This document shows, piece after piece, positions 24,575 through 33,785 of a DNA stretch of 64,000 bases. Both the position numbers and the translations under genes were made by a program. The notes under the pieces are model-generated. The model did no database searches. It saw only the letters and a program-made list of their open reading frames with translations, and was not told the DNA's origin. Numbering within the stretch: the stretch's first letter is position 1; each line of letters starts with the position of its first letter. Location: assembly GCF_030144325.1 (NCBI RefSeq), contig NZ_CP126307.1, forward strand, positions 1,860,001-1,924,000, given 5' to 3'. The DNA is from Bosea vestrisii (GTDB lineage: Bacteria; Pseudomonadota; Alphaproteobacteria; Rhizobiales; Beijerinckiaceae).

Positions 24575-25374
24575 GCCTTCAGCATCCACTGATGCGCGGG
24601 GTCGTTATGGAATTTCCAGACCCGTTTCGGTCCGGCCATGACGTTGAGATAATAAAGATCATAGCCATGCGGTGCGCCGACCGGGTGATAGCCTCTCGGC
24701 ACCAGCACGACGTCGCCATCCGTAAAGGCCATAGTCTCGTCGAGTGAGCGGTCATCAGTGTAAACGCGCTGGAAGCCGAAGCCCTGCGGCGGGTTGAGCC
24801 GGTGGTAATAGGTCTCCTCCAGCAACGATTCCGCCGGCAGCTTGTCCTGATCGTGCTTGTGCGGCGGATAGCTCGACCAGCAGCCAGAGGGCGTGATCAC
24901 CTCGACCACGAGGAGACCATCGGCGGCCTCCGTCTCCGGCAGGATGTTGCGGACATGGCGGGTGTTGCTGCCCTCCCCGCGCGTCAGGCTGCCGACATCG
25001 CTTGGGCCGATAACGCGGGGCGGACGCGTGCCGGCCGTCCCCGGCGCCGAGCAGACCGCGATTTCGCACGGCCCCTGCGCGGTGACACTCCAGTTCGAGC
25101 CGGCCGGCACATAGAATGACCAGGGATCGGGCTCGAACGGCGAGGCCCGCCCACCGATCACGCCGAAATCCTGTCCGCCGGCGCTGGCCGCGACCTTGCC
25201 CGAGAGCAAAACGAGGCAATGCTCCCTGTCTTCGGTTTCGCGCGACAGGCTCTGCCCGGCCGCCAGCCGGTGCACGGCGAAACCGACATGTCCCCAGCCG
25301 GCCGTTTCAGGCGTGACTTCGTGGATGCGGCCCTCGGCATCGGGCGCCTGCGGCTTGACCAGCAGCTTCGACAT
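24571..25374 (-). CDS. iolB: 5-deoxy-glucuronate isomerase
   Basis: IolB converts 5-deoxy-D-glucuronate to 5-dehydro-2-deoxy-gluconate, the step after IolD. The 267-residue double cupin has the family's metal site in YPPHKHD and the downstream EETYYHR; later motifs GFGFQRVYTDDRSLDE and GYHPVGAPHGYDLYYLNVMAGP are diagnostic. It lies 14 bases after iolE and overlaps the next gene by four bases, so it is in the leftward iol operon. Cytoplasmic. Confidence 0.95.
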   Translation of the reverse strand: MSKLLVKPQAPDAEGRIHEVTPETAGWGHVGFAVHRLAAGQSLSRETEDREHCLVLLSGKVAASAGGQDFGVIGGRASPFEPDPWSFYVPAGSNWSVTAQGPCEIAVCSAPGTAGTRPPRVIGPSDVGSLTRGEGSNTRHVRNILPETEAADGLLVVEVITPSGCWSSYPPHKHDQDKLPAESLLEETYYHRLNPPQGFGFQRVYTDDRSLDETMAFTDGDVVLVPRGYHPVGAPHGYDLYYLNVMAGPKRVWKFHNDPAHQWMLKA

Positions 25375-25388
25375 GATCGTTCCCGGGC

Positions 25389-26288
25389 TCAGGCGAACCC
25401 GGCCTCCTTCAGGCTCTGCTTGAGATGGGCGACGCCCTTCTTGGCATAGGTGAGCGGGTGGGCCTTCACGGGATCCTGCTCGGCCTCGACCACGACCCAG
25501 CCGGAATAGTCCGGCAGCGCCTTGAACACGCCGGTGTAGTCGACCATGCCGTCACCCGGCACGGTGTAGACTCCCAATTCCTTGCCCTTGCCGAGGATCG
25601 CGTCTAGGAAGCTCCAGTCTTCCCGCCGCGCCTGCTCCATCACCGCCTTGCGCACATCCTTGGCATGGACATGGCTGATACGGGACCGGTAGCGCTCGGC
25701 GAGCTTGGCCGGATCGGCCCCGCCCCAGGTCGCGTGGCCGGTGTCGAGCAGCAGATGCACTGCCTCGCCCGTCGCCGCCATGAAGGCGTCGATATCGGCC
25801 TCGCTCTCGACGATCGTGCCCATGTGGTGGTGGTAGACCAGCCTGATACCTTCGGCGCGCGTCTGCTCCGCCACCTGGGTAATGCGCCGGCCGAACTCGG
25901 CCCAATCCTCATCAGCCATCACCGGCCGCTGCGACAAGGGTTTTCTGCGGTCGCCATGGATCGCGTTCGAAGTCTCGGCGAAGACCAGCACGGTCGAGCC
26001 CATCGCCTTGAGTAGTTCGAGATGAGGCCGGAGGCTTCGCAGCTCTGCATCCGCATCGCGCGTCAGCAGCTCGGCCGAATACCAGCCGGAGATGCAGGCC
26101 ATGCCGAAGGGGTCTAGCGCCGCCTTCAGTGCTTTCGGCTCGCGCGGAAACTTGTGGCCGAGCTCCATGCCGACGAAGCCGGCTTCACGGGCTTCGGCCA
26201 GGCAGGTTTCGAGCGGCGTCGCGCCGCCGATGTCCTGGAGATCGTCATTCGACCAGCCGATGGGGTTGGCGCCGATACGGATAGGCAT
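25389..26288 (-). CDS. iolE: Myo-inosose-2 dehydratase
   Basis: IolE dehydrates scyllo-inosose to 3D-trihydroxycyclohexane-1,2-dione, the second step of inositol catabolism. The 299-residue TIM barrel belongs to the AP-endonuclease-2 family. The start IRIGANPIGWSNDD is typical, and metal ligands are suggested by E in GFVGMELG, H in YHHHMGT, D/H in LLDTGHATWGG and H in ISHVHAKDV. The gap to iolD is 14 bases and to iolB 14 bases. Confidence 0.94.
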   Translation of the reverse strand: MPIRIGANPIGWSNDDLQDIGGATPLETCLAEAREAGFVGMELGHKFPREPKALKAALDPFGMACISGWYSAELLTRDADAELRSLRPHLELLKAMGSTVLVFAETSNAIHGDRRKPLSQRPVMADEDWAEFGRRITQVAEQTRAEGIRLVYHHHMGTIVESEADIDAFMAATGEAVHLLLDTGHATWGGADPAKLAERYRSRISHVHAKDVRKAVMEQARREDWSFLDAILGKGKELGVYTVPGDGMVDYTGVFKALPDYSGWVVVEAEQDPVKAHPLTYAKKGVAHLKQSLKEAGFA

Positions 26289-26302
26289 GTCGTCCTCGTC
26301 AG

Positions 26303-28144
26303 TCAGTTGTCGCGCTTGGCCAGCGCATCGTCATAGCGCTTGCGCGCCGCCTTGACCTCGTCACGCCCCGAAACCTCCGGCACCGCGACCTCCCACCAGT
26401 GCCCGCCGGCATCGGTCGAGATCAGCGGGTCGGTATCGATGACGATGACGCTGGTGCGATCATGACCGCGGGCCTCGGCGAGCGCGGTCTCCAGCTCGGC
26501 CAGACCAGCGACCTTGCGCGAAATCGCGCCCATCGAGCCGGCATGCGCGGCAAAATCGATTTCGGGCAGCGTTTCGTGGCGGGTGTCGCGCAGCAGGTTG
26601 TTGAAGGAGGCGCCGCCGGTCGCGTTCTGCAGCCGGTTGATGCAGCCGAAGCCGCGATTGTCGAGCAGGACAATGGTGAGCTTGACCCCGAGCATCACCG
26701 AGGTCGCGATCTCCGAGTTCATCATCAGATAGGAGCCGTCGCCGACCATGACGAAGACCTCGCGCGCCGGGTCGGCGAGCTTGGCCCCGAGCCCACCCGC
26801 GATCTCGTAGCCCATGCAGGAATAGCCGTACTCCATATGGTAGCCGCCAGGCGCGCCGGGCTGCCAGAGCTTGTGCAATTCGCCCGGCAGGCCGCCTGCG
26901 GCGCAGAGCACGACATCGCTCGTCCGGCTCTGGCGCTGCACCGCGCCGACAACCTGCGCATCGCTTGGCAGCGCCTGGTTGCTCGCCGCGGTATAGCGCG
27001 CGGCGGTGGTGAGCCAGGCATCGCGGGACGCCTGCGCCTGAGCCGTCCAGCCAGCCAGCGCCTTCCAGCCCGTAAGTGCAGCTTCCAGCTCGGCGAGGCC
27101 CGCCTTGGCATCTGCGACAAGCGGCTGAGCGCCGTGCTTGCCGGCATCGAAGGCCTGCGTATTGAGCCCGACGATCCGGCACTCCGGATCGTCGAAGAGC
27201 GCGCGCGAGCCGGTGGTGAAATCCTGCAGGCGCGTGCCGACGGCGAGCACGACATCGGCCACCTTCGCCGCGTCGTTGGCGCCGCCGGTGCCGGTCACGC
27301 CGATCGCGCCGAGATTGAGCGGATGGTCGTGCGGCAAGGCGCTCTTGCCGGCCTGCGTCTCGGCGCTCGGAATGCCGTGCGCCAGGCAGAAGCGGGCAAG
27401 CTCACCCTCGGCCTCGCTGTAGAGTGCGCCGCCACCTGCGACGACCAGCGGCCGCTTTGCCGCTTTCAGCAGCGCGACAGCCTGGGCCAGTTCCTGCTCG
27501 TCCGGCCGTGTCCGGCGCGGCGTCCAGATCCGCTCGGCAAAAAAGCTCTCCGGATAGTCATAGGCTTCCGTCTGGACGTCCTGGCACAGCGCCAGCGTCA
27601 CGGGCCCGCATTCCGACGGATCGGTCAGAACCTGCATCGCCCGCTCGAAAGCCGGGATCAGCTGCTCCGGCCGCGTCAACCGATCGAAATAGCGCGAGAC
27701 CGGCTTGAAGCAGTCATTCGCGGAGACGGTGCCGTCGCCGAAATCCTCGATCTGCTGCAGCACCGGATCGGGCCGGCGGCCGGCGAAGACATCGCCCGGC
27801 AGCAGGAGCAACGGCAGGCGATTGACATGCGCGACCGCCGCGGCCGTCACCATATTGGTCGCGCCCGGCCCGATCGAGCTCGTCACCGCCATCATCCGGC
27901 GCCGGCGCGAGGCCTTGGCGAAGGCGATCGCCGCGTGCGCCATCGCCTGCTCGTTATGGGCCCGCAGCGTCGGCAGGATGTCGCGGGCGCCATGCAGCGC
28001 CTCGCCCAGTCCGGCGACATTGCCATGACCGAAGATCGCCCAGACGCCGGCGAAGAGCGGCAGCGTCCGGCCGCCGACCACCGTCTTCTGCGCCGCCATC
28101 GCAGCCACCAGCGCCTGCGCCATGGTGAGCCTGACAGTACTCAT
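26303..28144 (-). CDS. iolD: 3D-(3,5/4)-trihydroxycyclohexane-1,2-dione hydrolase
   Basis: IolD opens the ring to 5-deoxy-glucuronate using thiamine diphosphate. The 613-residue protein has the three acetolactate-synthase-like domains: the N-terminal pyrimidine domain (GHGNVAGLGEAL ... SIGPGATNMVTAAA), a central domain, and the C-terminal diphosphate domain with GDGSYLMMNSEI and, 24 residues on, NRGF. GAGGAG precedes ATG 28144. It lies 64 bases after iolC. Confidence 0.95.
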   Translation of the reverse strand: MSTVRLTMAQALVAAMAAQKTVVGGRTLPLFAGVWAIFGHGNVAGLGEALHGARDILPTLRAHNEQAMAHAAIAFAKASRRRRMMAVTSSIGPGATNMVTAAAVAHVNRLPLLLLPGDVFAGRRPDPVLQQIEDFGDGTVSANDCFKPVSRYFDRLTRPEQLIPAFERAMQVLTDPSECGPVTLALCQDVQTEAYDYPESFFAERIWTPRRTRPDEQELAQAVALLKAAKRPLVVAGGGALYSEAEGELARFCLAHGIPSAETQAGKSALPHDHPLNLGAIGVTGTGGANDAAKVADVVLAVGTRLQDFTTGSRALFDDPECRIVGLNTQAFDAGKHGAQPLVADAKAGLAELEAALTGWKALAGWTAQAQASRDAWLTTAARYTAASNQALPSDAQVVGAVQRQSRTSDVVLCAAGGLPGELHKLWQPGAPGGYHMEYGYSCMGYEIAGGLGAKLADPAREVFVMVGDGSYLMMNSEIATSVMLGVKLTIVLLDNRGFGCINRLQNATGGASFNNLLRDTRHETLPEIDFAAHAGSMGAISRKVAGLAELETALAEARGHDRTSVIVIDTDPLISTDAGGHWWEVAVPEVSGRDEVKAARKRYDDALAKRDN

Positions 28145-28208
28145 CGTGCGTCTCCTCGGCGCGCCCGTCGCTTATCCTGTGATGGACGAGCGCAAGCGTC
28201 TTGCAAAC

Positions 28209-30116
28209 TCAGGAATTCGAACCTTGCCAGGCGTCGACCAACCGGCCGAAGCGCTCGGCCATCATCGCGGTCGCGGCCTCGTCGTCGAGTGTCCCCACGA
28301 GCCAGCCGCGTGCCGCCTCGCCGAAGATGCTGCGCCCGACCGCGAAACCCCTCACCGTCTTCGCCGTCTGCGCCAGCCGGAAAGCCGTCTCCAGCTCCGG
28401 CAGCGGCGCATCGAGCCCGAGCAGCACGACGCCGCGGCAATAGGGATCATTCTCTGCGATCGCGGCATCGACCGCCGCCCAGGCCACCGTTGTCGGCTGC
28501 CCCTCGAGCTTCCACCAGTCCGGCTTGATGCCGATGTCATAGAGCCGGCGCATCACGCTCGCCATGGTGTCATCACTGAGCGGGCCGTTCTTCGAGCAGA
28601 TGATCTCGACCAGAAGCTCGCGGCCGACCTGCCGGCAGGCCAGCGCAGCGCGCTTCAAAACGGCCTCCTGCTCAGTCTTCAGCGCCGCATCATCATCGGG
28701 ATGATAGAAGGCCAGCACCTTGACGACATGATCGACCGGCCACTCGTTCAGCACCGCTCCGAGCGAGCCGTCCGCATCGGTTTCGAGGCGCAGCGGCCGC
28801 GAGCCCGGCACCTCCAGCGGCCGCGCGACCCAGAAGCCATGATCGCCGGCGCGGAACAGCGCCTCGCGGCCATGGCGCCCGTCGAGCAACATGCCGAAGC
28901 CGTCGGCACCCTTGGCGATCCGCGCGGCGGCATCGACCGCGAGCCGCTTGAAGACCGCAATACGCTCGCGTGGCACGCCTGCCTCGTCGGCCATAGCCTC
29001 GATCTGGGAGCGATGATCGATGGCGAGCGCCATCAGCGTCTGCGCCTGCGGCCGGCGCGTCGTCGCCCAATGGACGTGGTTGATCGCGATGTCATGGCGC
29101 AGCGCCCGGTGCGGCGAGCCGTGCTTCAGGAAGAATTGCAGTTCGGCGAAGGTCGGACTCTCCGGCGAACAAAGTAGGCGCGACACCGCAAACGCGCCGC
29201 AGGCATTGGCCCATGTGCAGCAGGTCTCGATCGGCTCGTCACGCAGATAGCCGCGCAGGAAGCCGGACATGAAGGCGTCGCCGGCGCCCAGGACATTGTA
29301 GACCTCGACCGGGAAACCCGGCCCCTTGATGCCGTCCTCGATCGAAGCGGGAATGGCGCCTGGAAAGACGACGCAGCCCATCGGCCCGCGCTTGCAGACG
29401 ATCGTCGCCTTGCTCTGGCTGCGGATGTTGCGGATCGCGGCGAGCGTGTCCTCGGAACCGCCGGCGGCGTGCAGTTCCTCCTCGGTGCCGACGATCAGGT
29501 CGCAGTCCGGCAGGATCGCCTGGAGGTGCTGGGTCACGGTGTCGGAGCGGATGTAACGCTCCTCGCCGGCGGCATGGCCGGCGAGACCCCAGAGATTGGG
29601 CCGGTAATCGACGTCGAACACGACCTTGCGGCCGTGCTTGCGGGCGAACGCGATCGCCTTCCTTTGCGCCTTGGCGGCATTGGGGATCGCGAAATGCGTG
29701 CCTGTGACCACGACCGCTTTCGCCGAGGCAATGAAGGCCTCGTCGATCTCGCCCTCGTCGAGCGCCGCATCGGCGCAATCGGTGCGATAGAAGATCAGCG
29801 GAAACGTCTTCTCGTCGCGCACGCCAAGGATGACCAGCGAGGTCAGGCGCTTGGGATCGACGACGACGCCCTTGGTCGCGACACCCTCGCGCTGCAATTG
29901 CTCCAGGATGAAGCGGCCCATCTGCTCGTCGCCGACGCGGGTGATCACCGCCGATTTCAGGCCGAGCCGGGCCGTGCCGATCGCGATATTGGTCGGGCAG
30001 CCGCCGACCGCCTTGGAGAACGAGGCCATGTCCTCCAGCCGGCCGCCGATCTGCTGGCCATAGAGGTCGACCGAGGAACGGCCGATCGAGATCAGGTCGA
30101 GCACGGGTTCAGACAT
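28209..30116 (-). CDS. iolC: 5-dehydro-2-deoxygluconokinase fused to DUF2090 aldolase-like domain
   Basis: The N-terminal 325 residues are a PfkB-family kinase (opening DLISIGRSSVDLYGQQIGGRL, signature NVLGAGDAFMSGFLRGYL) that phosphorylates 5-dehydro-2-deoxygluconate. From about residue 340 (ALRHDIAINHVHWATTRR) a DUF2090 domain of aldolase-like TIM-barrel type follows. The total of 635 residues is normal for alphaproteobacteria. As no iolJ is present in the window, the DUF2090 part may supply the aldol cleavage (inference). ATG 30116 overlaps the end of the RpiR gene by eight bases; the earlier in-frame start at 30149 lies inside that gene. Confidence 0.93.
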   Translation of the reverse strand: MSEPVLDLISIGRSSVDLYGQQIGGRLEDMASFSKAVGGCPTNIAIGTARLGLKSAVITRVGDEQMGRFILEQLQREGVATKGVVVDPKRLTSLVILGVRDEKTFPLIFYRTDCADAALDEGEIDEAFIASAKAVVVTGTHFAIPNAAKAQRKAIAFARKHGRKVVFDVDYRPNLWGLAGHAAGEERYIRSDTVTQHLQAILPDCDLIVGTEEELHAAGGSEDTLAAIRNIRSQSKATIVCKRGPMGCVVFPGAIPASIEDGIKGPGFPVEVYNVLGAGDAFMSGFLRGYLRDEPIETCCTWANACGAFAVSRLLCSPESPTFAELQFFLKHGSPHRALRHDIAINHVHWATTRRPQAQTLMALAIDHRSQIEAMADEAGVPRERIAVFKRLAVDAAARIAKGADGFGMLLDGRHGREALFRAGDHGFWVARPLEVPGSRPLRLETDADGSLGAVLNEWPVDHVVKVLAFYHPDDDAALKTEQEAVLKRAALACRQVGRELLVEIICSKNGPLSDDTMASVMRRLYDIGIKPDWWKLEGQPTTVAWAAVDAAIAENDPYCRGVVLLGLDAPLPELETAFRLAQTAKTVRGFAVGRSIFGEAARGWLVGTLDDEAATAMMAERFGRLVDAWQGSNS

Positions 30117-31017
30117 CGGAGCGGACTTTCTCGGCGGTGCCGACGGCAAGCGTCATGGCGAGCACGAAGGTGGCGGACATCGAGCGGAAGGCGCCGTAAT
30201 CGGCTTCCTCGACCTCGAGGCATAGGGAGCAGTACTGGGCGAGCGGGCTGAGCGCGCTGTCGGTGATCGCGATCACCGGAATGCCCTTCTGGTAAGCCGC
30301 AGCCGCGATCGCGACCGTTCCCGGTGTATAGGGCGCACAGCTGACGGAGACGACGACATCGCCCTTGCGCGCGATCGCCGCCTGCTCGGGCCCGAGCGAG
30401 GCGATATTGTCGACCAGCACCGCCCGAATGCCGAGCTTGCCAAAGGCATAGGCGAGATAGGACACCACTGGGAACATCCGGCGCGCGCCGATCAGGATGA
30501 TCGTCTCCGCTGCGGCGAGCAGGTCCGTCGCCTTGTCGACATCGTGGTGCCGGATCGTCGATTGCAGACGCGACAGCGAGCTGCGGCTGGCCTCAGCAAA
30601 CCCGTCGAGCAGCACCTGGGCCATGTTCGGCCCAGCCGCACCCTCCTCGCGCAGCGCCACCAGCCGCTCGCGATAATCCGGGAATTGCTGGCGCAGCCGC
30701 GACCGGAAGAGCTGCTGCAATTCGCTGAAGCCGGAATAGTCGAGCGCCTGGGCGAAACGCACCAGGGTGGAGGCTTGCACGCCCGCCTGCTGCGCCACCT
30801 GCGCCGCGGTGCTGAGCGCCATGTCGTCGGGATTGGCGAGCGCGTAATCGGCGACCTGCCGCAGCCGTTTCGGCAGGTTCGGCCCGCGCTCACGCAGCAG
30901 CGCGACGAAGCCGTCGAAATCGTCCCGTGGCGGGTCCTGCTGCAGTGGCGACGACATGGGAATAGGGGCTTTCGCGGCCTTGACTTGTGCCGGGAGAGAA
31001 TGGAATGTTTGTTCCAT
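30109..31017 (-). CDS. RpiR/MurR-family regulator of inositol genes, 302 aa
   Basis: An N-terminal HTH_6 domain (LPKRLRQVADYALANPDDMALSTAAQVAQQAGVQASTLVRFAQALDYSGFSELQQLFR) is followed by a SIS sugar-phosphate-binding domain (ILIGARRMFPVVSYLAYAFGKLG... DVVVSVSCAPYTPGTVAIAAAA). Such regulators repress iol genes in rhizobia and respond to a phosphorylated intermediate. A palindrome (30999-31018) overlaps the annotated ATG 31017, so the real start may be ATG 30957 and the gene may be self-controlled. First gene of the leftward operon. Confidence 0.88.
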   Translation of the reverse strand: MEQTFHSLPAQVKAAKAPIPMSSPLQQDPPRDDFDGFVALLRERGPNLPKRLRQVADYALANPDDMALSTAAQVAQQAGVQASTLVRFAQALDYSGFSELQQLFRSRLRQQFPDYRERLVALREEGAAGPNMAQVLLDGFAEASRSSLSRLQSTIRHHDVDKATDLLAAAETIILIGARRMFPVVSYLAYAFGKLGIRAVLVDNIASLGPEQAAIARKGDVVVSVSCAPYTPGTVAIAAAAYQKGIPVIAITDSALSPLAQYCSLCLEVEEADYGAFRSMSATFVLAMTLAVGTAEKVRSDV

Positions 31018-31018
31018 T
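30999..31018. promoter_or_regulatory. RpiR operator candidate AATGGAA-N6-TTCCATT
   Basis: A perfect inverted repeat with seven-base arms lies in the divergent control region of the two iol units, overlapping the first possible RpiR start codon. It also overlaps a possible -35 box (TTGTTC, 31009-31014) facing the SDR gene, with TAAAAA (31031-31036) as -10. Confidence 0.6.
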
Positions 31019-31078
31019 AGTCAAGCGCAATAAAAATAATGTGCCATTGTGACAGTGGCGCTGCCAGGGAGATCAGAG

Positions 31079-31879
31079 GTGCCCCAGCCAACCGACTTCC
31101 GCCGCGAACTCGACGGCAAAGTCGCCGTCGTCACCGGCGGCAGCCAGGGCCTGGGCGAAGCGATCGCCCGGGAATTTGCGGCACGCGGCGCTGCAGGCCT
31201 CATTCTCACCGGCCGCAACCGCGAACGCGGCGAAGCCGTCGCCACCAGCCTTACCACGGCCCGCTGCAAAGCGATTTTCCATACCGCGGACCTCGCCGAT
31301 CTCGATGCCGTCCGCAAGATCGTCCCTGCCGCCGAGCAAGCTTGCGGCCGGCTCGACATCCTGGTCAATGCCGCTGGAGACACCGATCGCGGCACGATCT
31401 TCGACACCAGCCCCGAGCTCTACGCCCACATCATGGCGGTCAACCTGACCGCGCCCTTCTTCCTGATCCAGGATGCGGCCAACCTGATGCGGCGCGAGAA
31501 GATCGCAGGCAGCATCGTCAACATCCAGTCGATGTCGGCCCATGGCGGCCAGCCCTTCCTCGCCGCCTACAGCGTCTCGAAAGGCGCGCTGGCGACGCTG
31601 ACCCGCAATGCCGCCTACGGCCTCCTCGCCGATCGCATCCGCGTCAACGGCCTCAATATCGGCTGGATGTCGACGCCGGGCGAGGACGCGATCATGCGCC
31701 TGCGCCATGGCGCGCAGGATGGCTGGCTGGAGCAGGCGCAAGCCGGAAGGCCATTCGGCCGCCTGATCGATCCGCGCGAGGTCGCCAAGGCCGTCGCCTA
31801 TCTGGCGTCATCCGAATCGGGGTTGATGACCGGCGCGAATGTCGATTTCGACCAGACCATTCTCGGCGCGCACGACTGA
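31079..31879 (+). CDS. SDR-family NAD(P)-dependent oxidoreductase, 266 aa
   Basis: A short-chain dehydrogenase with the cofactor motif TGGSQGLG (residues about 23-30), the NAAG motif (VNAAGDTDRG), a catalytic Ser in SMSAHGGQ and YSVSKGALATL for the Tyr-x-x-x-Lys pair. GTG 31079 (GGGAGA eight bases upstream) is preferred over GTG 31049. It opens the rightward inositol unit divergent from RpiR. It could interconvert inositol isomers or oxidise a related polyol. Confidence 0.88.
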   Translation: MPQPTDFRRELDGKVAVVTGGSQGLGEAIAREFAARGAAGLILTGRNRERGEAVATSLTTARCKAIFHTADLADLDAVRKIVPAAEQACGRLDILVNAAGDTDRGTIFDTSPELYAHIMAVNLTAPFFLIQDAANLMRREKIAGSIVNIQSMSAHGGQPFLAAYSVSKGALATLTRNAAYGLLADRIRVNGLNIGWMSTPGEDAIMRLRHGAQDGWLEQAQAGRPFGRLIDPREVAKAVAYLASSESGLMTGANVDFDQTILGAHD

Positions 31880-31918
31880 AGCGCCGGAACACTCTCGAAC
31901 CGCAGGACCACGGACGTG

Positions 31919-32917
31919 ATGAGATTTGGATTGCTGGGCGCCGGCCGTATCGGGCGCATTCACGGGCTCAATGTCGCGGCGCGCTCCGATGCGCAGCTGG
32001 TCGCGCTTTCCGATGCCTCGGCGGACGCCGCCGCCTCGCTCGCCCAGGCCTCCGGCGCAAAGGTCGCGACCACCGAGGCGATCCTCGCCGATTCAGGCAT
32101 CGACGCTGTGGTGATCTGCACCCCGACCGACACCCATGCCGACCTGATCGAGGCCGCGATCTCCGCCGGCAAGGCCGTGTTCTGCGAGAAGCCGGTCGAT
32201 CTCGACGCCGGCCGCATCCGCCGCTGCCTCGAGGTGGTCGCGAAATCCGGTAAGCCGCTGATGATCGGCTTCAATCGCCGCTTCGACCCGAATTTCGCCG
32301 CGCTGGAAGGGCGCCTGCGTTCCGGCGAGGCCGGCGCGATCGAGATCGTCAGCGTGATCTCGCGCGATCCCGGCCCGCCGCCGGTCGAATACGTCAAGCG
32401 CTCGGGCGGGCTCTTCCGCGACATGATGATCCATGATTTCGACATGGCGCGCTTCCTCCTCGCCGAGGAGCCTGTCGAGGTCTTCGCGCTCGGCTCGGCG
32501 CTGGTCGATCCGGCGATCGGCCACGCCGGCGACGTCGACACCGCAGCGGTGCTGATGCGCACCGCGAGCGGCCGCATCGCCCAGATCTCGAACTCCCGCC
32601 GCGCCACCTACGGTTACGACCAGCGCATCGAGGTGCATGGCTCCAAGGGCATGCTGCGCGCCGGCAACATCCACGAGACCACAGTCGAGATCGCGACCGG
32701 CGCCGGCTTCCGCGCCGATCCGGTGCAGAACTTCTTCCTGGAGCGCTATGCCGCCGCCTATCGCGCCGAGCTCGACGCCTTCATCACGGCCTGCCGCGAC
32801 AGGCGCGCGCCCTCGCCTTCCGGGCTCGACGGCTTGAAGGCGCAGATCCTGGCCGAGGCCGCGACTGAATCGCGCCGCACCGGCAAGCCGGTCTCCGTCT
32901 CGCTCGAGGCGCTGTGA
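31919..32917 (+). CDS. iolG: Gfo/Idh/MocA dehydrogenase, probable inositol 2-dehydrogenase
   Basis: The Rossmann start RFGLLGAGRIGRIHG, the CEKPVDLD motif (catalytic Lys of the EKP signature) and the MMIHDFDMARFL stretch typical of IolG/IdhA are all present. It should oxidise myo-inositol to scyllo-inosose with NAD+, the first step of the pathway completed by the divergent iolE-D-B-C genes. Three neighbouring starts (GTG 31916, ATG 31919) are possible. The stop overlaps the next start (TGATG). Confidence 0.88.
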   Translation: MRFGLLGAGRIGRIHGLNVAARSDAQLVALSDASADAAASLAQASGAKVATTEAILADSGIDAVVICTPTDTHADLIEAAISAGKAVFCEKPVDLDAGRIRRCLEVVAKSGKPLMIGFNRRFDPNFAALEGRLRSGEAGAIEIVSVISRDPGPPPVEYVKRSGGLFRDMMIHDFDMARFLLAEEPVEVFALGSALVDPAIGHAGDVDTAAVLMRTASGRIAQISNSRRATYGYDQRIEVHGSKGMLRAGNIHETTVEIATGAGFRADPVQNFFLERYAAAYRAELDAFITACRDRRAPSPSGLDGLKAQILAEAATESRRTGKPVSVSLEAL

Positions 32918-33717
32918 TGACACCTGCAGAGCTGGACCTGCGCCAGTACGCCGTGCTCGGCCTCGTCGAGGAGGCCAGCCGCTTGGCGCTCGGCTATTTC
33001 AGCCGCAAGGACAGCCTCGGCGTCAGCATGAAGGGCGCGCAGGACTGGCTCACCGTCGCTGACGGCGCCGTCGAGGCCTTCCTGCGCGAACGTCTCGCCG
33101 TGCTCCTCCCCGCTGATGCCGTCATCGGCGAAGAGGGCGGCGGCGAAGCGGCGGATGCGGTCTGGATCATCGACCCGATCGACGGCACCTCGAACTTCGC
33201 CCGCGGCGATCGCACCTGGTGCATCTCGATCGGCCTCCTGCTGAACGGCGTGCCCGAGATCGGTATCATCGCCGCGCCTGCACTGGGCGAGGTCTATTTC
33301 GGCCGCCGCGGCCGCGGCGCGACCATGAACGGCGAGCCGATCAAAGTCTCCGGCACGGCCGACATCCGCCGCGCCTATCTCGAATTCGGCTGGTCGACGC
33401 GTATTCCGAACGAGGATTACCTCGCCATGGTCGGCCGGGGTTTCGCCGCCGGCGCGTCCGTGAAGCGCTCGGGCTCCGGCGCGCTCGGCCTCTGCCACGT
33501 CGCGAACGGTCGCACCGAGGCCTATGCCGAACTGCACATCAACGCCTGGGATGTCGCCGCCGGTCTGGTGATCGCGTCCGAGGCCGGCGCCCGGATCAAC
33601 GACTTCTTCAGCGGCGATGCCATCGCGGCCGGAAACCCCGTCCTGTGCTGCACGCCGGAGCTGCAAGATGAGTTGGAGCGCATCACTGGCATAGTAAGCC
33701 GGCGCAAGGATCGTTGA
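32917..33717 (+). CDS. Inositol-monophosphatase-family phosphatase, 266 aa
   Basis: All metal-site motifs are present: GEEGGGE, IIDPIDGTSNFARG (the D-P-I-D-G-T signature) and INAWDVAAGLVIASEAGA (the W-D motif). Mg2+-dependent hydrolysis of inositol phosphate, or of histidinol or sugar phosphates, is the family reaction. Coupling to iolG (TGATG) and proximity to an AfuABC-like transporter suggest that it frees inositol or another polyol from an imported phosphate ester (inference). A cytoplasmic enzyme with no signal peptide. Confidence 0.9.
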   Translation: MTPAELDLRQYAVLGLVEEASRLALGYFSRKDSLGVSMKGAQDWLTVADGAVEAFLRERLAVLLPADAVIGEEGGGEAADAVWIIDPIDGTSNFARGDRTWCISIGLLLNGVPEIGIIAAPALGEVYFGRRGRGATMNGEPIKVSGTADIRRAYLEFGWSTRIPNEDYLAMVGRGFAAGASVKRSGSGALGLCHVANGRTEAYAELHINAWDVAAGLVIASEAGARINDFFSGDAIAAGNPVLCCTPELQDELERITGIVSRRKDR

Positions 33718-33785
33718 TCTTTTCGAGCAAACGGTCACTATCGACCCAAGAAGAACAAGTCAGAACCAGACATCGGGAGGAAAAC

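Noticed and set aside
26399..28528. 709-residue plus-strand frame opposite iolD
   Set aside because: An antisense shadow created by GC-rich codon bias; iolD on the other strand is certain.
31049..31078. Upstream GTG start for the SDR gene
   Set aside because: GTG 31079 has a good Shine-Dalgarno sequence and puts the cofactor motif at the usual distance from the N terminus.
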